NCBI RefSeq assembly: GCF_001590605.1
Contig: NZ_CP014504.1
Location: forward strand, 5,828,001-5,892,000
Reading direction: 5' to 3'
DNA: 64,000 nucleotides
From: Pedobacter cryoconitis
GTDB taxonomy: Bacteria; Bacteroidota; Bacteroidia; Sphingobacteriales; Sphingobacteriaceae
The notes under the pieces are model-generated. The model ran no database searches. It was not told the DNA's origin and saw only the letters and a program-made list of their open reading frames with translations. The first letter of the stretch is position 1. Each line of letters begins with the position of its first letter. Shown piece by piece: positions 43,804-53,049 of the stretch. The position numbers and the translations under genes were made by a program.

Positions 43804-45504
43804 TTAATCAGTGTAAGCATCAGTAACACAGCCTTCGCTCGCATTACTTACTTGTTTCAGATATTTGTAAAGGACGCCGCTTTTGACGGGTGGTGGTAAC
43901 TGTTTCCATTCGGATCTTCTTTGTGCAAGCTCCTCGTCAGATATATTTAATTGCAGTGTATTGTTTACTGCATCTATCGTGATCATATCGTTATCTCTAA
44001 CTAACCCGATATTTCCTCCATCCCAGGCTTCTGGTGTAATATGACCTACTACAAAACCATGTGTACCTCCCGAAAAGCGTCCGTCTGTAATCAATGCCAC
44101 TGATTTACCTAAGCCTGCACCAATAATTGCAGAAGTTGGTTTAAGCATTTCCGGCATTCCTGGTGCTCCTTTTGGACCAACATTGGTAATGACAACTACA
44201 TCACCGCGTTGTACTTTTCCACTTTGAATTCCTGCAATCAATTTTTGCTCACCCTCAAATACACGGGCAGGGCCTTCAAATTTCTCTCCTTCTTTACCGC
44301 TGATTTTAGCTACTGCACCTTTTTCAGCCAGGTTTCCATAAAGCATTTGTAAGTGACCGGTTGTTTTTAACGGACTGGTTACCGGGAAAATGATTTTCTG
44401 TTTGTCGAAATCAAGGTCTGCTGCTCCTGCTACGTTTTCTGCTATGGTTTTACCAGTAACAGTCATACAATCTCCGTGGATCAATCCAACTTTCAGCAAG
44501 TATTTTAAAACGGCTGGTATACCACCTATTTCATGAACATCTTCCATTAAATATTGACCGCTTGGTTTTAAATCGGCCAAAACAGGTGTATTATCACTGA
44601 TATTTTGGAAATCTTCTAATTTCAAACTTAAGCCTACAGATTTTGCCATAGCGATTAAATGCAGTACAGCGTTTGTCGATCCGCCTAATACCATTACAGT
44701 TACGATCGCATTGTGAAATGCTTTGTCAGTCATAATATCTGAAGGAAGAATGTTTTGCTCTAACAAGATTCTGATTGCTTTTCCTGCACGGAAACATTCG
44801 TCTTTTTTCTCCTCACTTAGTGCTGGATAAGATGAACTGTAAGGCAAACTCATTCCTAAAGCTTCAATTGCTGAGGCCATGGTATTCGCGGTATACATCC
44901 CGCCACAAGCCCCCGCGCCGGGACAGGTATGACGGATGATACCCTGATAATCTTCTTCTGATAAGTTACCAGCTAATTTTTCTCCCAGTGCTTCAAAAGC
45001 AGAGACTATGTTTAGTGATTTTCCTTTGTATTTTCCTGAATGGATACTACCACCGTAAACCATAATAGAAGGTCTGTTCAAGCGCCCCATAGCCATGATT
45101 GAACCTGGCATGTTTTTATCACAGCCCGGAATAGTGATCAGGCCGTCATAGTATTGTCCGCCACAGATTGTTTCAATAGAGTCTGCAATTACATCTCTGG
45201 AAACCAGTGAATAACGCATCCCGTCTGTACCATTTGACATTCCATCACTGACACCAATCGTACCGAAGGTCAAACCGACCATATCATTTTTCCACACGCC
45301 ATCTTTAACAATTTTAGCCAAATCATTTAAGTGCATATTACAGGTGTTTCCATCATAACCCATGCTGGCAATACCCACCTGTGCTTTTTGCATATCTTCT
45401 GTGGTCAAACCAATACCATACAACATTGCTTGTGCACCTGGTTGAGTAGGATCTTGTGTGAAAACTTTGCTGTAGCGGTTCAATTCTGGTGATTCTTGTG
45501 ACAT
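43804..45504 (-). CDS. ilvD: Dihydroxy-acid dehydratase
   Basis: 566 residues. Fe-S dehydratase that makes the branched 2-oxo acids. Cluster cysteines in PGCDKNMPGSIMAM and HTCPGAGACGGMYTANTM, Mg-binding D/K segments, and the C-terminal TDGRFSGGTHGFVVGHITPEAW are all present. Start at ATG 45504, 17 bp after ilvE. Confidence 0.96.
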   Translation of the reverse strand: MSQESPELNRYSKVFTQDPTQPGAQAMLYGIGLTTEDMQKAQVGIASMGYDGNTCNMHLNDLAKIVKDGVWKNDMVGLTFGTIGVSDGMSNGTDGMRYSLVSRDVIADSIETICGGQYYDGLITIPGCDKNMPGSIMAMGRLNRPSIMVYGGSIHSGKYKGKSLNIVSAFEALGEKLAGNLSEEDYQGIIRHTCPGAGACGGMYTANTMASAIEALGMSLPYSSSYPALSEEKKDECFRAGKAIRILLEQNILPSDIMTDKAFHNAIVTVMVLGGSTNAVLHLIAMAKSVGLSLKLEDFQNISDNTPVLADLKPSGQYLMEDVHEIGGIPAVLKYLLKVGLIHGDCMTVTGKTIAENVAGAADLDFDKQKIIFPVTSPLKTTGHLQMLYGNLAEKGAVAKISGKEGEKFEGPARVFEGEQKLIAGIQSGKVQRGDVVVITNVGPKGAPGMPEMLKPTSAIIGAGLGKSVALITDGRFSGGTHGFVVGHITPEAWDGGNIGLVRDNDMITIDAVNNTLQLNISDEELAQRRSEWKQLPPPVKSGVLYKYLKQVSNASEGCVTDAYTD

Positions 45505-45521
45505 CTTATCTTTTTATAGGT

Positions 45522-46412
45522 TTATATGATTACTTCGTAGTTTTGTTTCTCTAATACTAATGCTTTATAGGTGCGCTGTATGGTTGCTCCTAATGTTTCT
45601 GTCCATATTGCAGGAAAAACTGCTTCATCTACAGAGGCGATACCGATAACCTCCGCTGCTGTTCCGCAGAAGAAAGCGCTGTCTGCATTTTTCAGGTCGT
45701 CTGCTGATAAGTGTTTTTCGATACATTCTATATCAAGTGTTTTACATAATCTGATCACAGTTGCCCTGGTAATTCCTGCAAGGATATTTCCTAGTGGGGG
45801 AGTATATAGTTTGCCATTTTTCTCAATGAAAATATTAGCTCCTGGTGCCTCAGCAATATTATTGTTCATATCCAGTAAAATAGCTTCATCAAAACCTTTA
45901 CCTTTTGCTTCTGTAGTAGCCAATATTGAATTGATGTAGTGTCCGCTGGCTTTAGCTTCTACATGGGTAGATTTAGGATTTGGTCTCTGGTAGCTGGAAA
46001 TGCAAACTTTCTGTAATTGTGTTCCAAGATATGCTCCCCATTCCCAGGCACAGATCATAATCGAAACTTCTGTTGCCGGTGATAAGGTCATATTAGGCGC
46101 GCAATATACTAAAGGACGGATATAGGCGTCTTTTAATTTATTCTTTTCCAGTAGTTTATAGGTCTGTTTGATCAGGTCGTTAATATCGTATGGAAATGGA
46201 ATGTGCATCAGTTCAGCAGAACGCTTCAAACGTTCATAGTGCTCTTTAGCTTTAAATATTCTGGTTCCGTTATGTGTGTTGTACGCACGGATACCTTCAA
46301 ACACTGCATAGCCGTAATGTAAAGATTGGCTATACAAGCTTGTCTTGGCTTCCGGGGCTTTGATAAACTTCCCGTCTAGGTAAAGTACTGTGGCTGAATC
46401 GTAGTATTGCAT
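45522..46412 (-). CDS. ilvE: Branched-chain amino acid aminotransferase
   Basis: 296 residues, fold-type IV PLP enzyme (short class IV form). PLP lysine K154 in EAKASGHYINS, LHYGYAVFEGIRAY near residue 31, and the NIAEAPGANIFIEK signature. Transfers amino groups to the valine, leucine and isoleucine 2-oxo acids. First structural gene of the operon, directly downstream of the attenuator, so its expression is under that control. Confidence 0.95.
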   Translation of the reverse strand: MQYYDSATVLYLDGKFIKAPEAKTSLYSQSLHYGYAVFEGIRAYNTHNGTRIFKAKEHYERLKRSAELMHIPFPYDINDLIKQTYKLLEKNKLKDAYIRPLVYCAPNMTLSPATEVSIMICAWEWGAYLGTQLQKVCISSYQRPNPKSTHVEAKASGHYINSILATTEAKGKGFDEAILLDMNNNIAEAPGANIFIEKNGKLYTPPLGNILAGITRATVIRLCKTLDIECIEKHLSADDLKNADSAFFCGTAAEVIGIASVDEAVFPAIWTETLGATIQRTYKALVLEKQNYEVII

Positions 46413-46448
46413 TTTTTTTTGGTTTCGGTGGTTTGGTTTTGCTCTTAC

Positions 46449-46478
46449 TAAAAAAGCGCCTCTGTTGGGAGGCGCTTT
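46449..46478 (-). terminator. Attenuator terminator of the ilv operon
   Basis: On the minus strand AAAGCGCCTC and GAGGCGCTTT (46469-46478 and 46453-46462) form a 10-bp stem with a 6-base loop and a T-run (46450-46455). It lies 28 bp after the leader-peptide stop codon and 37 bp before ilvE. Its 5' arm can alternatively pair with AGGCGCT at 46511-46517, which overlaps the final codons of the leader peptide. This is the layout of a termination/antitermination switch. Confidence 0.8.
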
Positions 46479-46506
46479 CGGATATTTTTTTAGGTTAAAT
46501 ATTCAT

Positions 46507-46590
46507 TTACAGCGCCTTACTCTCCTGAAGAATCAGCAGAATAATTAGGTTAATAATGACATTAATTTGCGCTTTGAATAAACCTTGCAT
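46507..46590 (-). CDS. ilvL: Branched-chain amino acid leader peptide
   Basis: 27 residues from ATG at 46590: starts MQGLFKAQ, then INVIINLIILLIL, then QESKAL. Of the 27 codons, 6 are Ile, 6 are Leu and 1 is Val, with a near-continuous Ile/Leu/Val block at residues 9-21. This is far above chance and matches the regulatory leader peptides of ilv operons. A longer in-frame reading from 46725 exists but lacks this feature, and the internal ATG directly follows the likely 5' region. Stalling at the Ile/Leu/Val codons would free the downstream antiterminator segment. Confidence 0.82.
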   Translation of the reverse strand: MQGLFKAQINVIINLIILLILQESKAL

Positions 46591-46622
46591 TTTGTTGTGT
46601 TTTAGGTTTGCTTTATATAAAT

Positions 46623-46653
46623 ACAATTTAGTTTTTGCTTTACAGACTGTCAA
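46623..46653 (-). promoter_or_regulatory. Putative promoter of the ilv/leu operon
   Basis: On the minus strand TTGACA (46653-46648) lies 17 bp upstream of TAAATTGT (46630-46623), close to the TAnnTTTG -7 consensus (one mismatch). Transcription would start about 27 bp before the leader-peptide ATG. Confidence 0.45.
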
Positions 46654-47151
46654 TAGCAGAATGAAAATAAATGAAAAAAAATATAATGTATAAAATAGGT
46701 TATAATTCAATATAAAATTTTGCATGAAATAGGATTAACCTTTCTAAAACTGGTGTCTATTATACCAAATATGATATCGGTATTCGGTATAGGTTTTATG
46801 CTTGCATTATAATTTTTGATAAATTCTGCTTAAAATGGTTGGAAGTCTTAAAAAATTTGAAAAAATTGGGTTAAGAACCTTAGCGAAAATTATGTCTGAA
46901 ACAGGATTATAGATCAAAGGTAATTTGGAAGACCTTGAATAATGCTGTCGGCTAAAAGGAAGAACCAAGTTAAATACATACCTGAAAAAGAGTTACTGTA
47001 CATAATCGAACATAATTGTTCGATTATGTACAGTAACTCTTTTATTTTTAATTAAAATGCTGATTGTTAGGTGGTTTATTCTGTGTTTTGAGTCTGGCAT
47101 AAAGTTAGCATCTTCCGATTTTAACTGATATCTTAACCTTAGTAAACTGAC
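46654..47151. other. Intergenic region between ilv leader and FtsX-like gene, with a 25-codon ORF
   Basis: About 500 bp with no conserved gene recognised. It holds an inverted motif TATACC...GGTATA at 46761-46791, a 25-codon ORF at 46835-46912 (MVGSLKKFEKIGLRTL... , basic and amphipathic), and the long hairpin at 46986-47043. The small ORF has no clear start context and is only a possibility. Confidence 0.4.
46986..47043. terminator. 27-bp perfect hairpin without an obvious gene
   Basis: 46986-47012 pairs perfectly with 47017-47043 around a 4-base loop (TAAT), and AAAA/TTTT ends the stem. T-rich sequence follows on the plus strand. It lies 109 bp before the FtsX-like gene and 73 bp after the 25-codon ORF. 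Its length resembles the hemJ hairpin at 25475-25554. Confidence 0.7.
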
Positions 47152-49533
47152 ATGTATAAACTTACCCTGAAAATCGCCTGGCGGAATCTATGGAAGAATA
47201 AGGTTTTTTCGCTGATCAATATTGGCGGACTGGCCATCGGGCTCGCCAGTTGTTTGCTGTTGTTGTTATATGTGAATTACGAATGGAGCTTCGATAAGCA
47301 GTTTAAAAATATTGACCGGATATATGCTGTTTATGAAAATGACCGGATGAGTGATAAGGTGACAACGAACCGTAGTTATTGTACACCCAGTCAGCTTGCA
47401 GCTACTGCCAGACAAACTATACCAGGAATTGAATATACGTGTCGTTTAGCAGAGAGTGGAGGACTTTTCAGGTATAAGGAGAACAGCTTCAATAAAAAGA
47501 TCATTTATACTGATCCTTCTTTTCTCCAGTTGTTCGATTACGAATTTATCAAAGGAAATCCTGCAACAGCTTTAACAGCGCCTTCCTCTATATTGCTTAC
47601 AGAAGAAACGGCCAGGGTGTTTTTTGGAGATGAAGACCCTGTAGGTAAGACCATAAAATTTGATAACCGTGTCCCGCTAGTCGTTACTGCGGTTATTAAG
47701 AAATTATCAGCGAATCAAAGTTATCAGTTTGATATGCTGGTGCCCTGGTCTTTACTGGAAAAGGAGCGACCTTATTTTACACGTATGGATTGGAGTGATG
47801 GAGCATTGAATACGCTCATTCAATTGAAAGATAAAAGTTCATTTACGGCTGCGGATGCACAAATGAGAAAGATATTTACGCAGAAGCAGAATGGAGATAA
47901 ATACATTGAGTTTTTTCTTTTCCCGTTTGAGAAAAATCATTTATATAACTCTTTTGAAAATGGAAAGCTGATTGGCGGGAGTATTGACCAGGTGAGGTTA
48001 TATTTAATGCTGGCTGGGTGCGTGTTGTTTATTGGCTGTATAAATTATATGAATCTTTCTACTGCGCGTTCTGAAAAAAGAGCCAGGGAGGTAGGTGTTC
48101 GTAAAACGTTGGGATCATCCAGAAAGGCAATAGCATGGCAGTTCTTAATAGAATCTTTATTGTTATCTTTTTTGGCAATGGTACTCGCATTTATGCTGCT
48201 GGAAATCTCATTACCCTATTTTAATAATCTTTTGGGTATTCATATCGCTGTTAATTATCATTCTTATGGTATATGGGTGGCACTGACGCTGCTGATTATC
48301 ATTACAGGCTTGCTTGCGGGAAGCTATCCTTCATTTTATTTGTCTTCATTTATCCCTGTTAAAGTATTGAAAGGATTCAGAGGAGCTGGCAAGACTTCCT
48401 TGCCTATGCGTAAAGTATTGGTGGTTCTTCAGTTTGGTTTTTCTATTTGCATGATTGTGTGTGCAATAGTTGTTTATAATCAGATGCAGTACATGAATAC
48501 TAAGCCTTTAGGGTTTAATAAAGATAATCTGGTTCAGTTATGGCGGTCCGGATCTTTGAGGGATAATCATAAACTGGATCTTTTTAAAGCAGAATTGATA
48601 AAATCCGGCGCTATAGTTGCGGCGACAGAAACCTCGAATGGGGTGACAAATAATTCGGTGAGTACGGAGAAAATAGGATGGCCTGGCCAACAGAAGAATG
48701 AACAGATAAAGATGCAGCTCCATTTTTCTGGTTATGATTTTACGCAAACTATTGGTTCTGAAATACTCTTTGGGCGTGATTTTAACCGTGCTTTTGCTAG
48801 CGATTCTTTAGCTGTTGTGCTGAATGAAACTGCAGTGAAAACAATGAATCTTAAAAATCCAATTGGTGCTCAAATCAGCAATGGTGATTGGGGTCAGACC
48901 TTTACAGTTATTGGTGTAATGAAGGATTACATCTATTCCTCTTTAGGAACAAAGGTGGAGCCTGTATTATATTTTTATACGGAAAAAGATAATGCTAATA
49001 TGCTCGTACTGCGTCTTAATCCAGCGGCCAATATAACCCAGTCTATAGAAAAGATAAAGGCATTGAGTCAGAAGCTTAATCCCGATTATCCTTTTGAGAT
49101 GACTTTTGTTAATCAGCAAATGGCAGAAAAGCTCCATGATGAAAAGGTTTTAAGTATGCTCTCCAATGTGTTTGGTGGTTTCGCTATTTTTATTTCCTGC
49201 CTTGGTTTACTTGGCTTAGCGCTATATATGGCAGAGCAGCGAAGTAAAGAAATCAGTATCCGTAAAGTGTTAGGAGCGGATATGAAAAATATACTGATTC
49301 TTTTGAACAAGGATTTTATTAAACTGGTGATTATCTCCAACTTGATTTCGATTCCTGTGGCCTATATCCTGGCAGTTAAATGGTTGCAAAAATATGATTA
49401 TAAGATAGAAATCAGTTACGGGCCTTTTTTAACGGCATTGATATTATCAGTAATGATTGCAGTACTGTCTGTTAGTCTGCAAACTTTCAAGGTGGCGAAG
49501 GCAAACCCTGCGGACGCATTAAAGTATGAATAG
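47152..49533 (+). CDS. MacB/FtsX-type ABC transporter permease
   Basis: 793 residues. Two FtsX domains with about four transmembrane helices each, plus a large periplasmic MacB_PCD-like domain after the first helix. N-terminal AWRNLWKNKVFSLINIGGLAIGLA is characteristic of the Bacteroidota FtsX-like permease paralogues; the EVGVRKTLGSSRKAI and EISIRKVLGADMKNI segments are the two FtsX coupling motifs. No ATPase gene is adjacent, so the partner lies elsewhere. Confidence 0.88.
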   Translation: MYKLTLKIAWRNLWKNKVFSLINIGGLAIGLASCLLLLLYVNYEWSFDKQFKNIDRIYAVYENDRMSDKVTTNRSYCTPSQLAATARQTIPGIEYTCRLAESGGLFRYKENSFNKKIIYTDPSFLQLFDYEFIKGNPATALTAPSSILLTEETARVFFGDEDPVGKTIKFDNRVPLVVTAVIKKLSANQSYQFDMLVPWSLLEKERPYFTRMDWSDGALNTLIQLKDKSSFTAADAQMRKIFTQKQNGDKYIEFFLFPFEKNHLYNSFENGKLIGGSIDQVRLYLMLAGCVLFIGCINYMNLSTARSEKRAREVGVRKTLGSSRKAIAWQFLIESLLLSFLAMVLAFMLLEISLPYFNNLLGIHIAVNYHSYGIWVALTLLIIITGLLAGSYPSFYLSSFIPVKVLKGFRGAGKTSLPMRKVLVVLQFGFSICMIVCAIVVYNQMQYMNTKPLGFNKDNLVQLWRSGSLRDNHKLDLFKAELIKSGAIVAATETSNGVTNNSVSTEKIGWPGQQKNEQIKMQLHFSGYDFTQTIGSEILFGRDFNRAFASDSLAVVLNETAVKTMNLKNPIGAQISNGDWGQTFTVIGVMKDYIYSSLGTKVEPVLYFYTEKDNANMLVLRLNPAANITQSIEKIKALSQKLNPDYPFEMTFVNQQMAEKLHDEKVLSMLSNVFGGFAIFISCLGLLGLALYMAEQRSKEISIRKVLGADMKNILILLNKDFIKLVIISNLISIPVAYILAVKWLQKYDYKIEISYGPFLTALILSVMIAVLSVSLQTFKVAKANPADALKYE

Positions 49534-49541
49534 CGCATAAA

Positions 49542-49576
49542 AAAAGAGAGTGCTCTTTTGAAGCACTCTCTTTTGA
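49542..49576. terminator. Bidirectional terminator between FtsX-like gene and atpC
   Basis: A 13-bp stem AAAAGAGAGTGCT / AGCACTCTCTTTT (49542-49554, 49562-49574) with a 7-base loop serves both convergent genes. Confidence 0.88.
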
Positions 49577-49593
49577 TAATTTATGATTAAATA

Positions 49594-49836
49594 TTAAGCT
49601 ACACCCTCAGCTAAAACAATAATCTTGTTCTTTAAAACCTCTACAACGCCACCTTTAATAATAAAGGTTTGTTCATCAGTTTTGCTTTTAATAATTACTG
49701 GTCCATCTTCTAAAGTTGAAATAATAGGAGCATGGTCTCTCAAAATTTGAAAAGATCCCATGGTACCTGGTACAGTAACTGCTGTAACTTCGCCTTCGAA
49801 GACTTTTTTATCTGGTGTTAATATTTCTAATGTCAT
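49594..49836 (-). CDS. atpC: F1-ATP synthase epsilon subunit
   Basis: 80 residues. Short form containing only the N-terminal beta-sandwich domain (MTLEILTPDKKVFEGEVTAVTVPG, LRDHAPIISTLEDG), lacking the C-terminal helical hairpin present in long epsilon subunits. It links the gamma stalk to the c-ring. It follows atpD by 22 bp; the pair is separated from the other atp genes, as known in several Bacteroidota. Confidence 0.92.
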   Translation of the reverse strand: MTLEILTPDKKVFEGEVTAVTVPGTMGSFQILRDHAPIISTLEDGPVIIKSKTDEQTFIIKGGVVEVLKNKIIVLAEGVA

Positions 49837-49858
49837 ATGTTGAGTGTATACGCTTTAA

Positions 49859-51364
49859 TTAAGCGTTTGCTTCAGCTAATAGTTTCTTTCCTTTTTCAAT
49901 TGCATCATCGATGCCACCTACTAAGTTAAATGCAGCTTCAGGGTATTCATCAACTTCACCATCCATAATCATGTTGAATGCTTTGATGGTTTCTTTAATG
50001 TCAACCAATACACCTTTTAAGCCTGTAAATTGCTCAGCTACGTGGAAAGGTTGTGATAAGAAACGTTGAACACGACGTGCACGGTGAACGATTAATTTAT
50101 CTTCTTCAGATAACTCGTCCATACCTAAGATCGCAATGATATCCTGTAACTCTTTGTAACGTTGTAAAATTTCTTTCACACGTTGCGCAGTGTTATAGTG
50201 CTCATCTCCTAAAATAGCTGGAGAAAGGATACGTGATGTAGAATCCAGTGGATCTACAGCAGGGTAAATACCTAGCTCAGAAATTTTACGTGATAATACT
50301 GTTGTTGCATCTAAGTGGGCAAACGTTGTAGCCGGAGCCGGGTCAGTTAAATCATCCGCAGGTACATAAACTGCTTGTACGGAAGTAATTGATCCACGTT
50401 TAGTTGAAGTAATACGTTCTTGCATTAATCCCATCTCTGTTGCCAGCGTTGGTTGGTAACCTACTGCAGAAGGCATACGGCCTAATAGTGCTGATACTTC
50501 AGAACCAGCCTGAGTGAAACGGAAGATGTTATCAACAAAGAAAAGAATATCTTTTCCAGCGCCTTCGCCATCACCATCACGGAAGTATTCAGCTACAGTT
50601 AATCCTGATAAAGCTACACGTGCACGTGCTCCAGGAGGCTCGTTCATTTGACCGAATACCAATGTTGCTTTTGATTCTTTTAATTTCTCTGTATCAACTT
50701 TGCTTAAGTCCCATCCACCTTTTTCCATGGAATGAAGGAACTCATCACCATAGTTAATTACACCAGATTCAATGAACTCACGCAAAAGGTCATTTCCTTC
50801 ACGTGTACGCTCACCAACACCTGCGAATACTGATAAACCAGCATATGCTTTCGCAATATTGTTTACCAATTCCATGATTAATACAGTTTTACCTACACCT
50901 GCACCACCAAATAATCCGATTTTACCACCTTTAACGTAAGGCTCTAATAAATCGATTACTTTGATACCTGTATAAAGTACTTCTGATTCTGTTGACAGTT
51001 CGTCGAAACGTGGAGGGGCGTTGTGAATAGATTTACCACCAGTTTTATCAACTGCGTTAATTCCATCAATAGCTTCACCTACAACATTGAATAAACGACC
51101 CTTGATTTGATCACCAATAGGCATTTTGATAGGAGAGCCAGTATCTACTGCGGCCATTCCACGTACTAAACCATCAGTCGAGTCCATTGCAATTGCACGG
51201 ACACGGTCTTCACCAAGATGTTGTTGAACTTCTAAAACGATCTTCTGTCCGTTTTCTTTTTCAATCTCTAATGCAGAGAAGATTTGAGGTAAATGAGCAT
51301 CGTCAGCAAAACTCACGTCTACTACCGGTCCTATAATCTGCGCTATTTTTCCAATGTTAGGCAT
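49859..51364 (-). CDS. atpD: F1-ATP synthase beta subunit
   Basis: 501 residues. Catalytic subunit. Walker A GGAGVGKTVLIMELV (about 155), the catalytic Glu in GERTREGNDL, DELSEED-type C-terminal loop, and FRFTQAGSEVSALLGRMPSAVGYQPTLATEMG are fully conserved. Start ATG at 51364. A -7 box lies 70 bp upstream. Confidence 0.98.
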   Translation of the reverse strand: MPNIGKIAQIIGPVVDVSFADDAHLPQIFSALEIEKENGQKIVLEVQQHLGEDRVRAIAMDSTDGLVRGMAAVDTGSPIKMPIGDQIKGRLFNVVGEAIDGINAVDKTGGKSIHNAPPRFDELSTESEVLYTGIKVIDLLEPYVKGGKIGLFGGAGVGKTVLIMELVNNIAKAYAGLSVFAGVGERTREGNDLLREFIESGVINYGDEFLHSMEKGGWDLSKVDTEKLKESKATLVFGQMNEPPGARARVALSGLTVAEYFRDGDGEGAGKDILFFVDNIFRFTQAGSEVSALLGRMPSAVGYQPTLATEMGLMQERITSTKRGSITSVQAVYVPADDLTDPAPATTFAHLDATTVLSRKISELGIYPAVDPLDSTSRILSPAILGDEHYNTAQRVKEILQRYKELQDIIAILGMDELSEEDKLIVHRARRVQRFLSQPFHVAEQFTGLKGVLVDIKETIKAFNMIMDGEVDEYPEAAFNLVGGIDDAIEKGKKLLAEANA

Positions 51365-51433
51365 ATATTGTTTTTGGTAAAATTATAAATATCAAATTGT
51401 TAAAGGCCGTTTTAAAGGCTTCAATTCGGTTTG

Positions 51434-51441
51434 CAAAGCTA
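51434..51441 (-). promoter_or_regulatory. Putative -7 box of atpDC
   Basis: On the minus strand TAGCTTTG fits TAnnTTTG exactly and lies 70 bp upstream of the atpD ATG. No clear -33 TTG was found. Confidence 0.5.
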
Positions 51442-51514
51442 AGGATTTTCGATATAATTTTTGTATATAAATAAAAAGTTTTTCCACAGTTTTTTTATCA
51501 ATAATTTAGTAGGC

Positions 51515-52447
51515 ATGAAAACAGTATTAGTTACAGGCAGCAATGGGCTTCTCGGACAGAAAATTACCTCCGCAATATTGTCGGGAAAGCAGTTTAATCT
51601 GGTCGCAACTTCGAAGGGTAAAAATCGTTTTAAGATTACTCAGGGCTATGCCTATGCAGAAATGGATATTCTTGATCCTGTGAATGTCAGAGAAGTTTTA
51701 GGTCGTTATAAGCCTGATGCAATCATTCACACTGCAGCACTAACAAATGTTGATAAATGTGAGACGGAAAAAGAGCTGGCTTATGCACTTAATGTGGAAG
51801 CGGTAAAAACGTTAATTACGATTTGTGAAGAATATACGATACAGTTGGTTCATTTGTCTACGGATTTTATCTTTGATGGGTTAAATGGCCCGTATCTTGA
51901 ATCGGATACCCCAAACCCTTTAAGCTATTATGGAAAGACAAAGTTAGAGGCGGAGGAACTGATAAAAAAGGCTTCTTGTAAATGGGCTATTCTGCGCACG
52001 ATTATTGTCTATGGTATTATCAGTGATGAGAGCAGAAGTAATATTGTATTATGGGCTAAGGGCGCGCTGGAGAAAGGAACTCCTATCAACGTAGTAAATG
52101 ATCAGTGGAGAATGCCGACTCTTGCAGAAGACCTGGCAGATGCCTGCCTTTTAGTAGTAGAAAAAGATGCACATGGTATATTTAATATTTCTGGGAAGGA
52201 TATGATGGGTATTTCAGAATTGGTATTCAAAGTTGCTGATTTCTGGAATTTAAATAAGGAACTGATTACAGAGATTAGTGCAGCCTCTCTTAATCAGTCG
52301 GCACCAAGACCAGTAAAGACTGGTTTTATATTAGATAAGGCTATTCATGAGCTCGGTTATGCACCACGTAGTTTTGAGCAGGGACTGGTTTTACTGGACG
52401 AACAATTGAAAGAAAGAGAACGGCTGACTGAACAGGAAGCGAAATAA
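51515..52447 (+). CDS. NAD(P)-dependent sugar-nucleotide reductase, RmlD-like
   Basis: 310 residues from ATG at 51515 (MKTVLVTGSNGLLGQK); earlier in-frame codons give a non-homologous leader and are rejected. Extended SDR fold with TGSNGLLGQ, HTAALTNVDKCE, HLSTDFIFDG and the Y-x-x-x-K pair in PLSYYGKTKLEAEE. Related to dTDP-4-dehydrorhamnose reductase, but with no rhamnose genes nearby the actual substrate is uncertain. Confidence 0.85.
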   Translation: MKTVLVTGSNGLLGQKITSAILSGKQFNLVATSKGKNRFKITQGYAYAEMDILDPVNVREVLGRYKPDAIIHTAALTNVDKCETEKELAYALNVEAVKTLITICEEYTIQLVHLSTDFIFDGLNGPYLESDTPNPLSYYGKTKLEAEELIKKASCKWAILRTIIVYGIISDESRSNIVLWAKGALEKGTPINVVNDQWRMPTLAEDLADACLLVVEKDAHGIFNISGKDMMGISELVFKVADFWNLNKELITEISAASLNQSAPRPVKTGFILDKAIHELGYAPRSFEQGLVLLDEQLKERERLTEQEAK

Positions 52448-52478
52448 ATAATTATACATACAACTAACATATATTAAA

Positions 52479-52943
52479 ATGGGATTACAAATAGGCGATC
52501 AGGCTCCGGATTTTAAATTATTCAGCTCCGATTTAAAAGAAACATCATTAGCTGATTTTAAAGGAAAGAAATTAGTATTACAGTTTTTCCCAATGGCTTT
52601 TACTGGTACATGCACTACTCAGCTTTGTACAATGAGGGATAGTTTCGGTTTTTACCAGGGAATGAATGCTGAGGTATTAGGTATTTCTGTGGATTCACCT
52701 TTTACATTGGCTAAATTTAAAGAGGAACAGTTCTACCAGTTCCCTTTATTGTCAGATTTTAACAAAGAAACTTCTACTGCTTACCAGTCAATTTATGAGG
52801 AATTCGTCTATAATTTGAAAGGTGTATCCAAGAGAGCTGCTTTTGTGATCGATGAAGAAGGAAAAATTATTTATGCTGAAGTTTTAGAATCGGCAGGTGA
52901 TCTTCCTGATTTCGATGCAATTAAGAAAGTTGTAGAGGGGTAA
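52479..52943 (+). CDS. Peroxiredoxin (AhpC/TSA or Bcp type)
   Basis: 154 residues. Peroxidatic Cys45 in P38-MAF-T42-GT-C45 (family pattern PxxxTxxC) and a possible resolving Cys50. N-terminal GLQIGDQAPDFKLFSSD and the GVSKRAAFVIDEEGKI block are typical. It reduces peroxides with thioredoxin-type donors. It follows the reductase by 31 bp and may be co-transcribed. tRNA-Arg lies 107 bp downstream. Confidence 0.92.
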   Translation: MGLQIGDQAPDFKLFSSDLKETSLADFKGKKLVLQFFPMAFTGTCTTQLCTMRDSFGFYQGMNAEVLGISVDSPFTLAKFKEEQFYQFPLLSDFNKETSTAYQSIYEEFVYNLKGVSKRAAFVIDEEGKIIYAEVLESAGDLPDFDAIKKVVEG

Positions 52944-53049
52944 TAAGGGTAGGAAGCTATATTTATTTGAATATTTATTTGAAAAAAGTTTTGAATTTCA
53001 AATAGAAATACTACTTTTGCAATCCCAAAGCGATACAGAATTGGGAATT

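Noticed and set aside
46591..46725. N-terminal extension of the ilv leader peptide starting at 46725
   Set aside because: It overlaps the probable promoter (46623-46653) and would bury the Ile/Leu/Val block. The internal ATG at 46590 fits the 27-codon leader better.
51461..51514. Upstream start for the RmlD-like reductase
   Set aside because: The added residues do not match the family and the ATG at 51515 precedes the Rossmann motif directly.
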